Assembly (NCBI GenBank): GCA_021799405.1
Contig: JAJZAL010000094.1
Location: 1 to 17,797, forward strand
Origin: Acidobacteriota bacterium
GTDB lineage: Bacteria > Acidobacteriota > Terriglobia > Terriglobales > Acidobacteriaceae
DNA length: 17,797 bases
Reading direction: 5' to 3'
The translations under genes and the position numbers were made by a program. Below, one piece after another: positions 7,559 to 16,597 of this stretch (positions within the stretch are counted from its first letter, which is position 1; the number at the start of each line of letters is the position of its first letter). The notes beneath the pieces were generated by a model, which did not search any database, was not told the origin of the DNA, and worked only from the letters and a program-made list of their open reading frames with translations.

Positions 7559-8737
7559 TCAGCTCTTCTCCGGAGTCGCGCAGTCAGGCTTTCCGCCACC
7601 TATTGCATCCGGGCCTCGCTTGCCCGCGAGGCTCGGGCTCGCCTCCAGTCTGGCGACAGCCCACCTGCTCGCCTCCGCGACCTCGTCTTCGCTTGATTGC
7701 GCCCACTCGCGCAGCCGCGGCAGAAACCCCCTGCTGCCGCTGTTGCCCATCGCAATCGCCAGATTCCGTCGAAATCCCGTAAATTTCGCCCGTTTCACCG
7801 GAGACCCGAAAAATCGTTCCCCGAAAGCACTTTCATCCATCTCCGCCAGCCATTCCAGCGCCGGATTCACCAGGTCCCTGCGTGTCTCCAACTCGGCATC
7901 ACTCCCCACCGGCGCCCTTCGTCGTGAGTTCCACGGGCACACATCCTGACAAATATCGCAGCCGAACACCTGCCTTCCGATTCCCTCCCGCAAATCCTCG
8001 GGAATGCTTCCCCGGTGCTCTATCGTCAGGTATGAAATGCACCTGGTCGCATCCATCTGCCTCGGCGCCACCAGCGCACCCGTCGGGCACGCATCAATGC
8101 ACCGGGTACAAATCCCGCAGCGGTCGGCTGCCAGCGCGGCCGATTCGCCCGCCGGCACTTCCAAGGATGTCAAAATTACCCCCAGAAACAGCCACGACCC
8201 CAGCTTCTGATTCAACAGGCAGGTATTCTTGCCCACCCACCCCAATCCGGCGTATTGCGCATACACGCGTTCCACCAGCGGACCCGTGTCTACATAGCAC
8301 CGCGCTTCAAATTCTCCAAACTCCCCAGCGAGCCTGGCCCGCAGCCGCTCCAGCCTCCGCAACAGCACCTTGTGATAATCCGTTGGTTTGCCGCCGCTCC
8401 CCGTCCACGCATACCGTGCAATCCACCCTGCGTCCGCTGGCGCCGGATCCGTGGAATAAGGCGCATCGCCGTTGTAATTGACCATGCACACTATGACGGA
8501 CCGCGCCCACGGCATGGCTTCACGCAGCGACGATCGCAACAGCTGCCCAGCTGGGTTCCGCCGTTTCAGATATTCCATCGTCCCCGCTCGTCCAGCCTCC
8601 ACCCACGCCTCAAACCGCTCCCGCTCGCGCAAGTCTTCCGCGCTCCCTGGCTCGGGAACCGCAGCCATCCCGGCGCCGGAGAATCCCTCCTCCTCAGCCA
8701 GAACCCATATCCGCCCCTGTAGTCCCACCGTCGCCAT
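7559..8737 (-). CDS. queG: Epoxyqueuosine reductase QueG
   Basis: QueG reduces epoxyqueuosine to queuosine in tRNAs with a GUN anticodon, using cobalamin and two [4Fe-4S] clusters; it acts in the cytoplasm as the last step of queuosine synthesis. The conserved [27 protein letters not shown] region begins at residue 149, with D150 at the position of the catalytic acid. The first ferredoxin-type motif is [12 protein letters not shown] (207-218). The second cluster uses C233 and the [11 protein letters not shown] segment (260-270). A HEAT-like C-terminal part is seen at about 322-366, followed by about 25 low-complexity residues. The 392-residue length is at the upper end for the family. ATG at 8737 has a weak GAGAG upstream. 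It is divergent from the epimerase gene, with 133 bases between. Confidence 0.95.
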   Translation of the reverse strand: MATVGLQGRIWVLAEEEGFSGAGMAAVPEPGSAEDLRERERFEAWVEAGRAGTMEYLKRRNPAGQLLRSSLREAMPWARSVIVCMVNYNGDAPYSTDPAPADAGWIARYAWTGSGGKPTDYHKVLLRRLERLRARLAGEFGEFEARCYVDTGPLVERVYAQYAGLGWVGKNTCLLNQKLGSWLFLGVILTSLEVPAGESAALAADRCGICTRCIDACPTGALVAPRQMDATRCISYLTIEHRGSIPEDLREGIGRQVFGCDICQDVCPWNSRRRAPVGSDAELETRRDLVNPALEWLAEMDESAFGERFFGSPVKRAKFTGFRRNLAIAMGNSGSRGFLPRLREWAQSSEDEVAEASRWAVARLEASPSLAGKRGPDAIGGGKPDCATPEKS

Positions 8738-8870
8738 CTCTCTATGCCACTATCCCAGAATTAATTCATGGGAGTCACGATCCTCTTCCGGTTGCCGCCG
8801 ATTCATCTCCTTCGCTACCATCGCGTTAGGCAATAAATCAGATCGCTCACTCGCCCACAGAGAGAGATTC

Positions 8871-9821
8871 ATGCGTGTACTCGTCACTGGAGCCGCCGGC
8901 TTCCTCGGCTCCCACCTAACCGATGCTCTGGTCGCCGAGGGGCACTCCGTCATCGGGGTCGACAACCTTTGCACCGGCTCACTCGACAATCTCAGGCATC
9001 TGAAGAGTGAATCCCGCTTCGAGCTCGTCGAGCAGGACATCATCGAACCATTCGATCTTGGCCCCGTCGATTACGTCTTCAATTTCGCCTCGCCGGCCAG
9101 CCCCGTCGACTATACCCGCCTCGGCGTCGAAACCCTCCGCGTCGGCTCCGACGGCACCCGTAACGTCCTCGATATCGCGCATCGCTATCAGGCCAGATTT
9201 TTGCACGCTTCCACTTCGGAGTGCTACGGCGACCCATCCGTTCATCCCCAGACTGAGGACTACTGGGGCAATGTGAATCCCATCGGGCCCCGCTCCGTTT
9301 ACGACGAGGCCAAGCGCTTCTCTGAGGCGCTCATTATGGCCTACCACCGCTACTACCACGTAGACACGCGCATGGTCCGCATCTTCAACACCTACGGGCC
9401 CCGCCTCCAGAAAAATGATGGTCGCGTCATCTCCAATTTCATGGTCCAGGCCCTCAGGGGCGAAGACCTCACCGTCTACGGCGATGGCGGCCAGACGCGC
9501 AGCTTCTGCTATGTCTCGGACGAAATCGACGGCATCCTGCGCCTTTCGCGCTCCGACGAGCACCTGCCCACCAACATCGGCAATCCCGTCGAGTGGACCA
9601 TCCTTGATTGCGCCAAGGCTGTCCTCAAAGTCACCGGTTCCTCCAGCCGCATCGTCTACCATCCCCTGCCGCAGGACGACCCCACACAACGCCAGCCCGA
9701 TATCTCCAAGGCAAAGCGCCTCCTCGGCTGGGAACCGAGGGTCGATCTTGAAAGTGGCCTCCGCCTCAGCCTCGAGTATTTCCGCTCCTGCGTCGCCGCC
9801 GAGGCCGCCTCCAGTCTCTGA
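8871..9821 (+). CDS. NAD-dependent sugar epimerase/dehydratase, UDP-glucuronate decarboxylase-like
   Basis: An extended short-chain dehydrogenase/reductase of 316 residues. It shows the Rossmann glycine motif GAAGFLG (7-13), TSECYGDP (115-122, normally TSEVYGDP), the catalytic YDEAK (144-148) and IFNTYGPRL (171-179). The sequence [19 protein letters not shown] and [14 protein letters not shown] are typical of UDP-glucuronate decarboxylase (UXS), which makes UDP-xylose for surface polysaccharide; a dTDP-glucose 4,6-dehydratase or another epimerase is less likely. The ATG at 8871 was chosen because it starts the Rossmann strand directly and has AGAGAGA upstream; the open frame continues upstream only as antisense to queG. 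No glycosyltransferase genes are adjacent. Confidence 0.87.
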   Translation: MRVLVTGAAGFLGSHLTDALVAEGHSVIGVDNLCTGSLDNLRHLKSESRFELVEQDIIEPFDLGPVDYVFNFASPASPVDYTRLGVETLRVGSDGTRNVLDIAHRYQARFLHASTSECYGDPSVHPQTEDYWGNVNPIGPRSVYDEAKRFSEALIMAYHRYYHVDTRMVRIFNTYGPRLQKNDGRVISNFMVQALRGEDLTVYGDGGQTRSFCYVSDEIDGILRLSRSDEHLPTNIGNPVEWTILDCAKAVLKVTGSSSRIVYHPLPQDDPTQRQPDISKAKRLLGWEPRVDLESGLRLSLEYFRSCVAAEAASSL

Positions 9822-9911
9822 CCGTCCGTCGACGGCCATCGCACTGGCGTGTGAGCGCTTTTCTGGCTCTCTGCGTCCAGTTGTTTTAGCATTTCCAGTT
9901 AGGTATCTGCC

Positions 9912-10451
9912 ATGAAGCTCACGACTCTCCGAAATCGGGTACGCCGCACGACCGGCGGCCATTCGCTCCTTGAAGCAGGCTTTACGCTGATGGAACTGCT
10001 GATCGTCATCTCGATCATGCTTATCCTCATGCTCATCGCCATCCCCAACATGCTCAATCTCCGGGCCTCGGCGAACGAGACTTCGGCGTTGGAATCCCTG
10101 CGCGCAATTCAGGAAGCGGAGACTCAATACAACGCCACCTACCCGCAGGACGGCTATGCCTGCTCGCTGGCCGCGCTCGGCGGCGAAGGTAAGTCCGGCC
10201 CACCCACCGCGCAAGCCGCGCAGCTGCTGCCCAATGACCTCGCCGCGGGCGAAAAGTCCGGCTATACCTTCAACATCACCAATTGCACCAAGACCACCGT
10301 CAACAACCACGACATGTATACCAGCTACGAAGCCACCGCCGTGCCCCAGGCTGTCGGCAAGACCGGCCATCGCGGCTTTTGCCTCGACATGTCGGGCACC
10401 ATCAAGGCTGACCCAGCCGGTGGCGTCAACTGCACGGTACCCCTCCAGTAA
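9912..10451 (+). CDS. Type IV pilin-like / type II secretion pseudopilin
   Basis: A 179-residue protein with a class III prepilin signal: a basic leader, then G23|FTLMELLIVISIM. A prepilin peptidase would cut after G23, F24 would be N-methylated, and E28 is the conserved +5 glutamate. The hydrophobic helix (24-46) ends in IPNMLNLRASANET, then a helical region with AIQEAETQYNATYP, as in major pilins and GspG/PilE-like pseudopilins of Acidobacteriota and Deltaproteobacteria. Four cysteines (84, 125, 157, 174) could form two disulfides. The leader is long for a pseudopilin. No assembly ATPase, platform protein or peptidase gene is nearby. The stop overlaps the next start (TAATG), implying coupled translation with the LolA-like gene. 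Confidence 0.87.
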   Translation: MKLTTLRNRVRRTTGGHSLLEAGFTLMELLIVISIMLILMLIAIPNMLNLRASANETSALESLRAIQEAETQYNATYPQDGYACSLAALGGEGKSGPPTAQAAQLLPNDLAAGEKSGYTFNITNCTKTTVNNHDMYTSYEATAVPQAVGKTGHRGFCLDMSGTIKADPAGGVNCTVPLQ

Positions 10452-11134
10452 TGACAAGATTCTCATCCCGCCGCCAGTTCTCCGCGCTCTGGCGGCTTTT
10501 CGTTCTCCTTCCGTTCTTCGCGCTCAGCCTGTCAGCCCGTGCGGCCACGCTCGATGCCGCCACACTGGCTCGCCGCGTCGACCGTCACTATGACGAACTC
10601 CGCTCACTTGAGGTCCAATTCGTCCAGACTTACGAAGGCATGGGCATGAATAAGCGCCAATCCGGCGCCCTGCTGCTCAAAAAGCCCGGCCTCATGCGCT
10701 GGACCTACACCGACCCCAACGGCAAGCTCTACATCCTCAATCACAAGTACGGCTACTTCTACACACCCGGCCAGACAGAGGCCCAGCGCGTCCCCGCTAA
10801 GCAGATTGACGACCTCCAGTCCCCACTCCGCTTCCTCCTCGGCCACACGAACCTGGAACGCGAAATCAGCGACCTCCGCATCATTTCCCAGCAGAACGGC
10901 GCCTATACCCTTCAGGGCGTTCCGCGCCGCATGGGCAAACAGATCTCCAGCCTGAGTCTAACCGTCACTCCCGACGGCATCATCCGCCAGATCCGCGTCG
11001 TCGAAACCGACGGCGTCGTCAACGAATTCCAGTTTTCCGGTGAGACCGACAACGTCCCTGCACCCGATTCCGCTTTCGAGTTTCATGCGCCTGCCGGCGT
11101 GGCCATCGTCGACGGTTCCTCGCCGATGCAATAA
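10451..11134 (+). CDS. LolA-like outer-membrane lipoprotein carrier protein
   Basis: A 227-residue exported protein of the LolA family. LolA is the periplasmic chaperone that ferries lipoproteins from LolCDE to the outer membrane. A cleavable signal peptide is clear (basic start, hydrophobic core, cleavage probably after SARA near residue 31). The mature part has the family pattern: LRSLEVQFVQTYEG, SGALLLKKPGLMRWTYTDPNGKLYI with the RW/RF pair lining the lipid cavity, PLRFLLG and a DG..RQIRVVETDGVVNEFQFS strand pair. The start ATG overlaps the pseudopilin stop by one base, an unusual partner. Acidobacteriota often carry several LolA paralogues, so this may be a specialised copy rather than the housekeeping one. 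Confidence 0.87.
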   Translation: MTRFSSRRQFSALWRLFVLLPFFALSLSARAATLDAATLARRVDRHYDELRSLEVQFVQTYEGMGMNKRQSGALLLKKPGLMRWTYTDPNGKLYILNHKYGYFYTPGQTEAQRVPAKQIDDLQSPLRFLLGHTNLEREISDLRIISQQNGAYTLQGVPRRMGKQISSLSLTVTPDGIIRQIRVVETDGVVNEFQFSGETDNVPAPDSAFEFHAPAGVAIVDGSSPMQ

Positions 11135-11192
11135 CCCCCCAACAAACACTTCTCCCCCGATCCAGGGAACGGAGTGGAGCCGTTAAAGTGCT

Positions 11193-11311
11193 CTAGAGCA
11201 TTTCCCCTATTCCTGTGAACTTTCTGAATTCAACCAAGCGCAGCTTTTCTTAACGGAAAAGCTGCATTGAGATTCTCTCTTCGGTCTATACCAATAGGGG
11301 AAATGCTCTAG
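11193..11311. mobile_element. 119-bp MITE-like inverted-repeat element
   Basis: The ends are a perfect 19-bp inverted repeat: CTAGAGCATTTCCCCTATT (11193-11211) and its exact complement at 11293-11311. They enclose 81 bases without a gene. Inside is a second perfect hairpin (11240-11265). If the outermost CTAG is target sequence with a duplicated TA, the element proper begins GAGCATTTCCCC and ends with its complement. That is the layout of a miniature element moved by an IS630/Tc1-mariner-type transposase, which targets TA/CTAG. It fills most of the gap between the convergent lolA-like and ccmB genes, and its right end contains the ccmB stop codon. The transposase relation is inferred; copy number cannot be judged from here. 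Confidence 0.65.
11240..11265. terminator. Perfect 10-bp hairpin inside the repeat element, possible two-way terminator
   Basis: GCAGCTTTTC (11240-11249) and GAAAAGCTGC (11256-11265) pair perfectly around the loop TTAACG. It stands between convergent genes, so transcripts from both sides would fold it. Neither side is followed by a long T run, so simple intrinsic termination is not certain. Confidence 0.4.
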
Positions 11312-11994
11312 CCTTCGGCGTGGAGCACTGTGTCAAAGAGCAGCAGGCAGACGGTGGTGAAGATGATGTCGTAGACGGCGAGCATTTTGATCCAAAGAGT
11401 TGGCTCGGAGGTGCCCGTGAGAATCGCCGTGGTGGACATGACCATCGCGAGCAGGGCGGGGATGAAGATGGGCAGCAGGATGAGCGGCAGGAGCAGTTCG
11501 CGGCTGCGAGTGCGGATGGAAAGTGCTGCGAAAAAGACGCCGTTGACGATCAGAGCCCAGGTGCCGAGAGGGATGACGGCAGCCAGAAGCCAGACATTTC
11601 CGACCACGTTCAGGTTGTAGAAGATGACGAAGATCGGGGTGAGGATCAGTTCGACGGTGGTGAGCAGGATGAAGTTGGCGAGGACCTTCCCGATGAAGAG
11701 GTCATTGGCACCGGCATTGGTCATGCGCTGGGCGTCGAGCACCTGATTCTGCAACTCGCGCGCCCATACCTGATTAAGTGCGCTCATGGCGGCGAACATG
11801 ACCGCGACGCAGAGAATCGCGCCGGTAAATTTGTGCAGGTCCGGGTTGGTGGGATCAAAGGCGAGACTGAAGATGGCTACGACCAGCAATGCAAAGAAAA
11901 GCATGGCGTTGGCGGAGTCTTTGGATCGCCATTCAATCTTGAGATCCTTGGCGAGGTGGACAAGGACATAGGGGCGACGGCGGATGGCGCTCAT
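11308..11994 (-). CDS. ccmB: CcmB, permease of the CcmAB heme-handling ABC transporter
   Basis: A 228-residue membrane protein of the CcmB family. With the CcmA ATPase it forms the ABC complex needed to release heme-loaded CcmE from CcmC in cytochrome c maturation. Six hydrophobic segments are visible (roughly residues 28-45, 55-72, 99-125, 130-155, 165-190 and 203-224). Family text includes LVHLAKDLKIEWRSKD at the N-terminus, ALNQVWARELQNQVLDAQRM (72-91) and LLLPLILLPIFIPALLA. Its start overlaps the ybaK stop (ATGA, 11991-11994). The stop codon TAG (11308-11310) lies in the terminal repeat of the adjacent MITE-like element. Confidence 0.93.
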   Translation of the reverse strand: MSAIRRRPYVLVHLAKDLKIEWRSKDSANAMLFFALLVVAIFSLAFDPTNPDLHKFTGAILCVAVMFAAMSALNQVWARELQNQVLDAQRMTNAGANDLFIGKVLANFILLTTVELILTPIFVIFYNLNVVGNVWLLAAVIPLGTWALIVNGVFFAALSIRTRSRELLLPLILLPIFIPALLAMVMSTTAILTGTSEPTLWIKMLAVYDIIFTTVCLLLFDTVLHAEG

Positions 11995-12470
11995 GATGCG
12001 GCCTCCCGGGTAAGCGGCGCAAGGATGGCCTCGGACGCCCGGAGGTAATCGGCGGGCGAAAGCAGCATCTGCAGGCCGCGCGCGCCAGCGGAGACAGAGA
12101 TAGTGTCGAAAAGTTGAATGGTTTCGTCCGCGTAAACAGGGAAGTTCTTTTTGGCGCCGAAGACCGTGACGCCTCCACGGACATAGCCGGTGAGCGGCTG
12201 TACGTCTTTCAGAGAAACCATTTCGGCCTTGCGCGTGCCGGCTGCCTGAGCGAGTTTCTTGAAGTCGAGCTCCTGGTTTCCTGGGACGACGGCGAAGATG
12301 TGTTCGCGGTCGTGCGTGACGCAGAGCAGGGTTTTGAAGACCTGATCTGGGGGAAGGCCGATTTTTTCGGCCACGATGACGGCAGAGAATTCTTCGGGCT
12401 GGACCTCATATTCGCGCAGCTTGTAGGGGATTTTGAGGGTATCCAGGAAGCGGGCGGCGTTGGTTCTCAT
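11991..12470 (-). CDS. ybaK: YbaK-family Cys-tRNA(Pro) deacylase
   Basis: A 159-residue trans-editing factor that hydrolyses Cys-tRNA(Pro), and possibly other mischarged tRNAs, in the cytoplasm. The conserved lysine in QVFKTLLC (K46) is at the YbaK catalytic position; TGYVRGGVTVFGAKK (94-108) and VSAGARGLQMLLSPADYL (126-143) are family motifs. Length is normal. It is joined by ATGA overlaps to ccmA upstream (12467-12470) and to ccmB downstream (11991-11994), so it is fully embedded in a cytochrome c maturation operon. That location is odd, because nothing in its known role links it to heme export; co-regulation through cysteine or thiol supply is only a speculation. Confidence 0.93.
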   Translation of the reverse strand: MRTNAARFLDTLKIPYKLREYEVQPEEFSAVIVAEKIGLPPDQVFKTLLCVTHDREHIFAVVPGNQELDFKKLAQAAGTRKAEMVSLKDVQPLTGYVRGGVTVFGAKKNFPVYADETIQLFDTISVSAGARGLQMLLSPADYLRASEAILAPLTREAAS

Positions 12471-13234
12471 GCGGGTGCTCCCGCGGTATACGGAGCGTAT
12501 GCAGGTCCGAGGTGGAGCGAATCGAGTGCGCCAGCGCGCAGGAACACGAGGTAGTCGGCGATGGGCTCGGCGAGATCGCGCTGATGGGTGGTGAGCACGA
12601 TGGTACGGCCCTGCTCGCGGATTCTCTGGACAAGGGCGAGCATCTGGTGGGCGCTGGCGATGTCCATGTTGGAAAAGGGCTCGTCCAGCAGGAGCAGCTC
12701 AGGCTGCGAGATGAGAACGCGGGCGAGCGAAGCCCTCTGACGCATGCCCTGTGAATACTGGGATATGGGGCGCTTGAGCTCGGGGTCGAGACTGACGGCC
12801 GTGAGCGCCTGCTCCGGGGTGAGGCATTCGCGCTTCTGATAGAGGCTGGCGAAATAGTGGAGGTTCTCCATCCCGGTGAGCTGGTCGTAAAGCATAGGGG
12901 CATGGCTCATGTAGCCGATGCGACCGCGAGCCTCGTCAGGGCGGATGCCCTCGAAGACCTTGATGTTGCCGTAAGTGGGGCGTATGAGACCGCCAAGCAC
13001 ACGCAGGAGCGTAGATTTGCCGGCGCCGTTTTCTCCGAGCAGGACGTAACAGCGGGCCGGCTCGATCTGGAGCGTGATTTTGCGGAGTGCGGCGAAGGTG
13101 CCGTAGAGCTTGGAGACGGATTCGAGCTGTGCGACGGAGGCCATAGATTCAGGGGTTGCAGGAGCATTGGGCTCGTGCTGCCTGGTTGTGAGACTTTCTT
13201 TTGCTGCGGTGCCGTCGATGAGGCTCGGGCTCAT
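12467..13234 (-). CDS. ccmA: CcmA, ATP-binding subunit of the CcmAB heme-handling ABC transporter
   Basis: A complete ABC ATPase: Walker A GENGAGKST (67-75), the Q-loop replaced by a YMSHAPMLYDQLT segment (108-120) that is typical of CcmA-like ATPases, signature YSQGMRQRASLARVL (160-174), Walker B LLLLDEPFSNMD (180-191) and the switch histidine in TTHQ (215-218). It powers release of holo-CcmE. The start is open: ATG at 13234 lies 10 bases after the ccmE stop and gives 255 residues with a non-conserved 30-residue lead. ATG at 13144 gives 225 residues starting directly with MASVAQLESVSKLYG, nearer the family's usual length, but has no clear ribosome-binding site. I chose the former for its coupling to ccmE. 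Confidence 0.9.
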   Translation of the reverse strand: MSPSLIDGTAAKESLTTRQHEPNAPATPESMASVAQLESVSKLYGTFAALRKITLQIEPARCYVLLGENGAGKSTLLRVLGGLIRPTYGNIKVFEGIRPDEARGRIGYMSHAPMLYDQLTGMENLHYFASLYQKRECLTPEQALTAVSLDPELKRPISQYSQGMRQRASLARVLISQPELLLLDEPFSNMDIASAHQMLALVQRIREQGRTIVLTTHQRDLAEPIADYLVFLRAGALDSLHLGPAYAPYTAGAPA

Positions 13235-13244
13235 ACCTTGCGAG

Positions 13245-15418
<2,174 letters not shown>

Positions 15419-15451
15419 GACTCAGTAACTAGATGAATTTCAACCGTTCGA

Positions 15452-15491
15452 GCCGTCCTCAGGGAAGTTGCCTGGGGGCGGTTTTCATTTT
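15452..15491 (+). terminator. Intrinsic terminator of thiC
   Basis: CCGTCCTCAGG (15453-15463) pairs with CCTGGGGGCGG (15471-15481) through 11 pairs, two of them G-T, around the loop GAAGTTG. It is followed by TTTTCATTTTT. It lies 34 bases after the thiC stop. Confidence 0.85.
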
Positions 15492-15609
15492 TGGAACGAC
15501 CGAAACGGGGCGGGTTGGAAGTCGCCAGCTAACCCACGATCAGCCGGTTGTATCTCAATGAATGAGAAGAGGAGAGCTTTATTGGCTCACGAACGAGGAG
15601 GCAGTCTTT

Positions 15610-15858
15610 ATGGATACCTTGAAAGTCTGGGCGGCGTTTACGGTGGGAGTGGCGGCGGGCGCCAGCATTGCGCTTTTGTATGCGCCGCAAACCGGCGAGC
15701 GGACGCGCCGGCAATTGCGGCGCAGCATCGAAGACGCCGGCGATTACCTGAGGGATACAAAGGATGACGTCCAGGACCGCGCGCAGGACTATGTGAAGCG
15801 CAGCCGGGATGTGGTGGAAGAGCTGGTGGATTCGGCGCGGAAGGTTGTGCGGGTGTAG
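15610..15858 (+). CDS. YtxH-domain small membrane-associated protein
   Basis: An 82-residue protein with one N-terminal glycine-rich helix (residues 6-24) and the YtxH signature GVAAGASIALLYAPQTGERTR (13-33, quoted in part), followed by a long charged amphipathic helix (34-80) with heptad-like spacing. YtxH proteins are small, often stress-linked and of unknown molecular function. The start ATG at 15610 was chosen because AGGAGG lies 8 bases upstream; an earlier in-frame ATG at 15562 would add 16 non-conserved residues. It is flanked by terminators on both sides, so it is a single-gene unit. Confidence 0.85.
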   Translation: MDTLKVWAAFTVGVAAGASIALLYAPQTGERTRRQLRRSIEDAGDYLRDTKDDVQDRAQDYVKRSRDVVEELVDSARKVVRV

Positions 15859-15898
15859 ACGGCCGCGCTTTGCCGATCTAAAGCATTATTGCCGTGAG

Positions 15899-15939
15899 GA
15901 AGGGGTTGCGAGGGGTTTCTCGCAACCCCTTTTGGTTTG
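15899..15939 (+). terminator. Strong intrinsic terminator after the YtxH gene
   Basis: AAGGGGTTGCGAG (15900-15912) and CTCGCAACCCCTT (15919-15931) form a perfect 13-bp stem around GGGTTT, followed by TTGGTTTGT. It insulates the YtxH gene from the TetR regulator. Confidence 0.88.
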
Positions 15940-15973
15940 TCTGGCTGCGCGGATGCGGCGGGTTGTTTAGGAC

Positions 15974-16015
15974 CGATGTATACGCCGTATACTTTATATG
16001 GTATACATCGTATAC
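15974..16015 (+). promoter_or_regulatory. Four-copy GTATAC operator, probable TetR autoregulatory site
   Basis: The palindromic hexamer GTATAC starts at 15978, 15987, 16001 and 16010. The copies form two 15-bp units, GTATAC-N3-GTATAC, with 8 bases between. In addition CGATGTATAC (15974-15983) and GTATACATCG (16001-16010) are a perfect 10-bp inverted repeat. The sites cover a TATACT -10-like hexamer (15988-15993) and the first codons of the longest TetR reading frame. Binding by the adjacent TetR protein is inferred from position and symmetry. Confidence 0.7.
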
Positions 16016-16597
16016 GTGAAGAGATTGTCCACTTGCGGGAAGATCGTTTCTGCCGCCCAAAGACTGCTGGACCGCCAAGGGGCGGAAGCTGTGACGATGC
16101 GGCGCGTGGCAGCGGCTGTGGGCGTGACTCCAATGGCACTCTATCGCCATTTTGAGGACCGCGATGCCTTGCTAAATACGCTGGCGGATGCCGGATTTGA
16201 GGAACTGGCGCGGCGCGTGGGCGCGCTTGATTTGCCGGAAGATCCTGAGAAGCAACTGAGGCGAATTCTGGATGTGTTTCTGGATTTTGCGCTGGAGCAG
16301 CCACACCTCTTCGAGCTGATGTTTTTGCACAAACGGGCTGGGGCGCGGCAGTTTCCGGGCGATTTTCGTACGGGGAAGTCACCGACGGCGAAGTTTGCCG
16401 CGGCGGCATTGGAAGCGGGCATGAAGCGGGGGATATTTCAACGCGACGACGTGTGGGAGATCACGTTTGAGGTCGGCGCGCTATTGCAGGGGCTGGTGAT
16501 GCTGTATCAGGGAGGGCGCGTGGGAGTTTCGGAAGCGGAATTTCGCGCCTTGTGCCATGGGGCATTTGGAAGGTATCTCAATGGGATCCGTCGATAG
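15998..16597 (+). CDS. TetR/AcrR family transcriptional regulator
   Basis: A 199-residue one-component repressor. The N-terminal helix-turn-helix is clear: KIVSAAQRLLDRQGAEAV, then TMRRVAAAVGVTPMALYRHFEDRDALLN (33-60), the canonical TetR_N domain. The C-terminal part (70-195) is helical and ligand-binding in character (LDVFLDFALEQPHLFELMFL) without a recognisable ligand class. The start is uncertain. ATG at 15998 lies inside the GTATAC operator and has no ribosome-binding site; a transcript starting from the TATACT box would be close to leaderless. GTG at 16016 is an in-frame alternative at the operator's edge. The stop overlaps the next gene by 17 bases, so both are probably co-transcribed and repressed together. 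Confidence 0.9.
   Translation: MVYIVYVKRLSTCGKIVSAAQRLLDRQGAEAVTMRRVAAAVGVTPMALYRHFEDRDALLNTLADAGFEELARRVGALDLPEDPEKQLRRILDVFLDFALEQPHLFELMFLHKRAGARQFPGDFRTGKSPTAKFAAAALEAGMKRGIFQRDDVWEITFEVGALLQGLVMLYQGGRVGVSEAEFRALCHGAFGRYLNGIRR

Noticed and set aside
7613..7632. 7-bp hairpin GCCTCGC/GCGAGGC near the end of queG
   Set aside because: It lies inside the queG coding sequence about 50 bases from its end, has no T run on either strand, and is expected often at this GC content.
9826..9835. Palindrome CCGTCGACGG between the epimerase and pseudopilin genes
   Set aside because: A single 10-base palindrome in GC-rich sequence without a repeat or promoter context is not enough to call an operator.
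8979..10466. Open frame of 495 codons on the minus strand
   Set aside because: It lies antisense to the epimerase and pseudopilin genes, both clearly recognisable families; its composition is what GC-rich codon bias gives on the opposite strand, and it shows no motif.
11135..11330. Chromosome replication origin at the skew switch
   Set aside because: The direction of the change (C-rich to G-rich) fits an origin, but there is no dnaA, dnaN or gidA-type gene in the window, no TTATNCACA cluster and no AT-rich unwinding stretch beside it.
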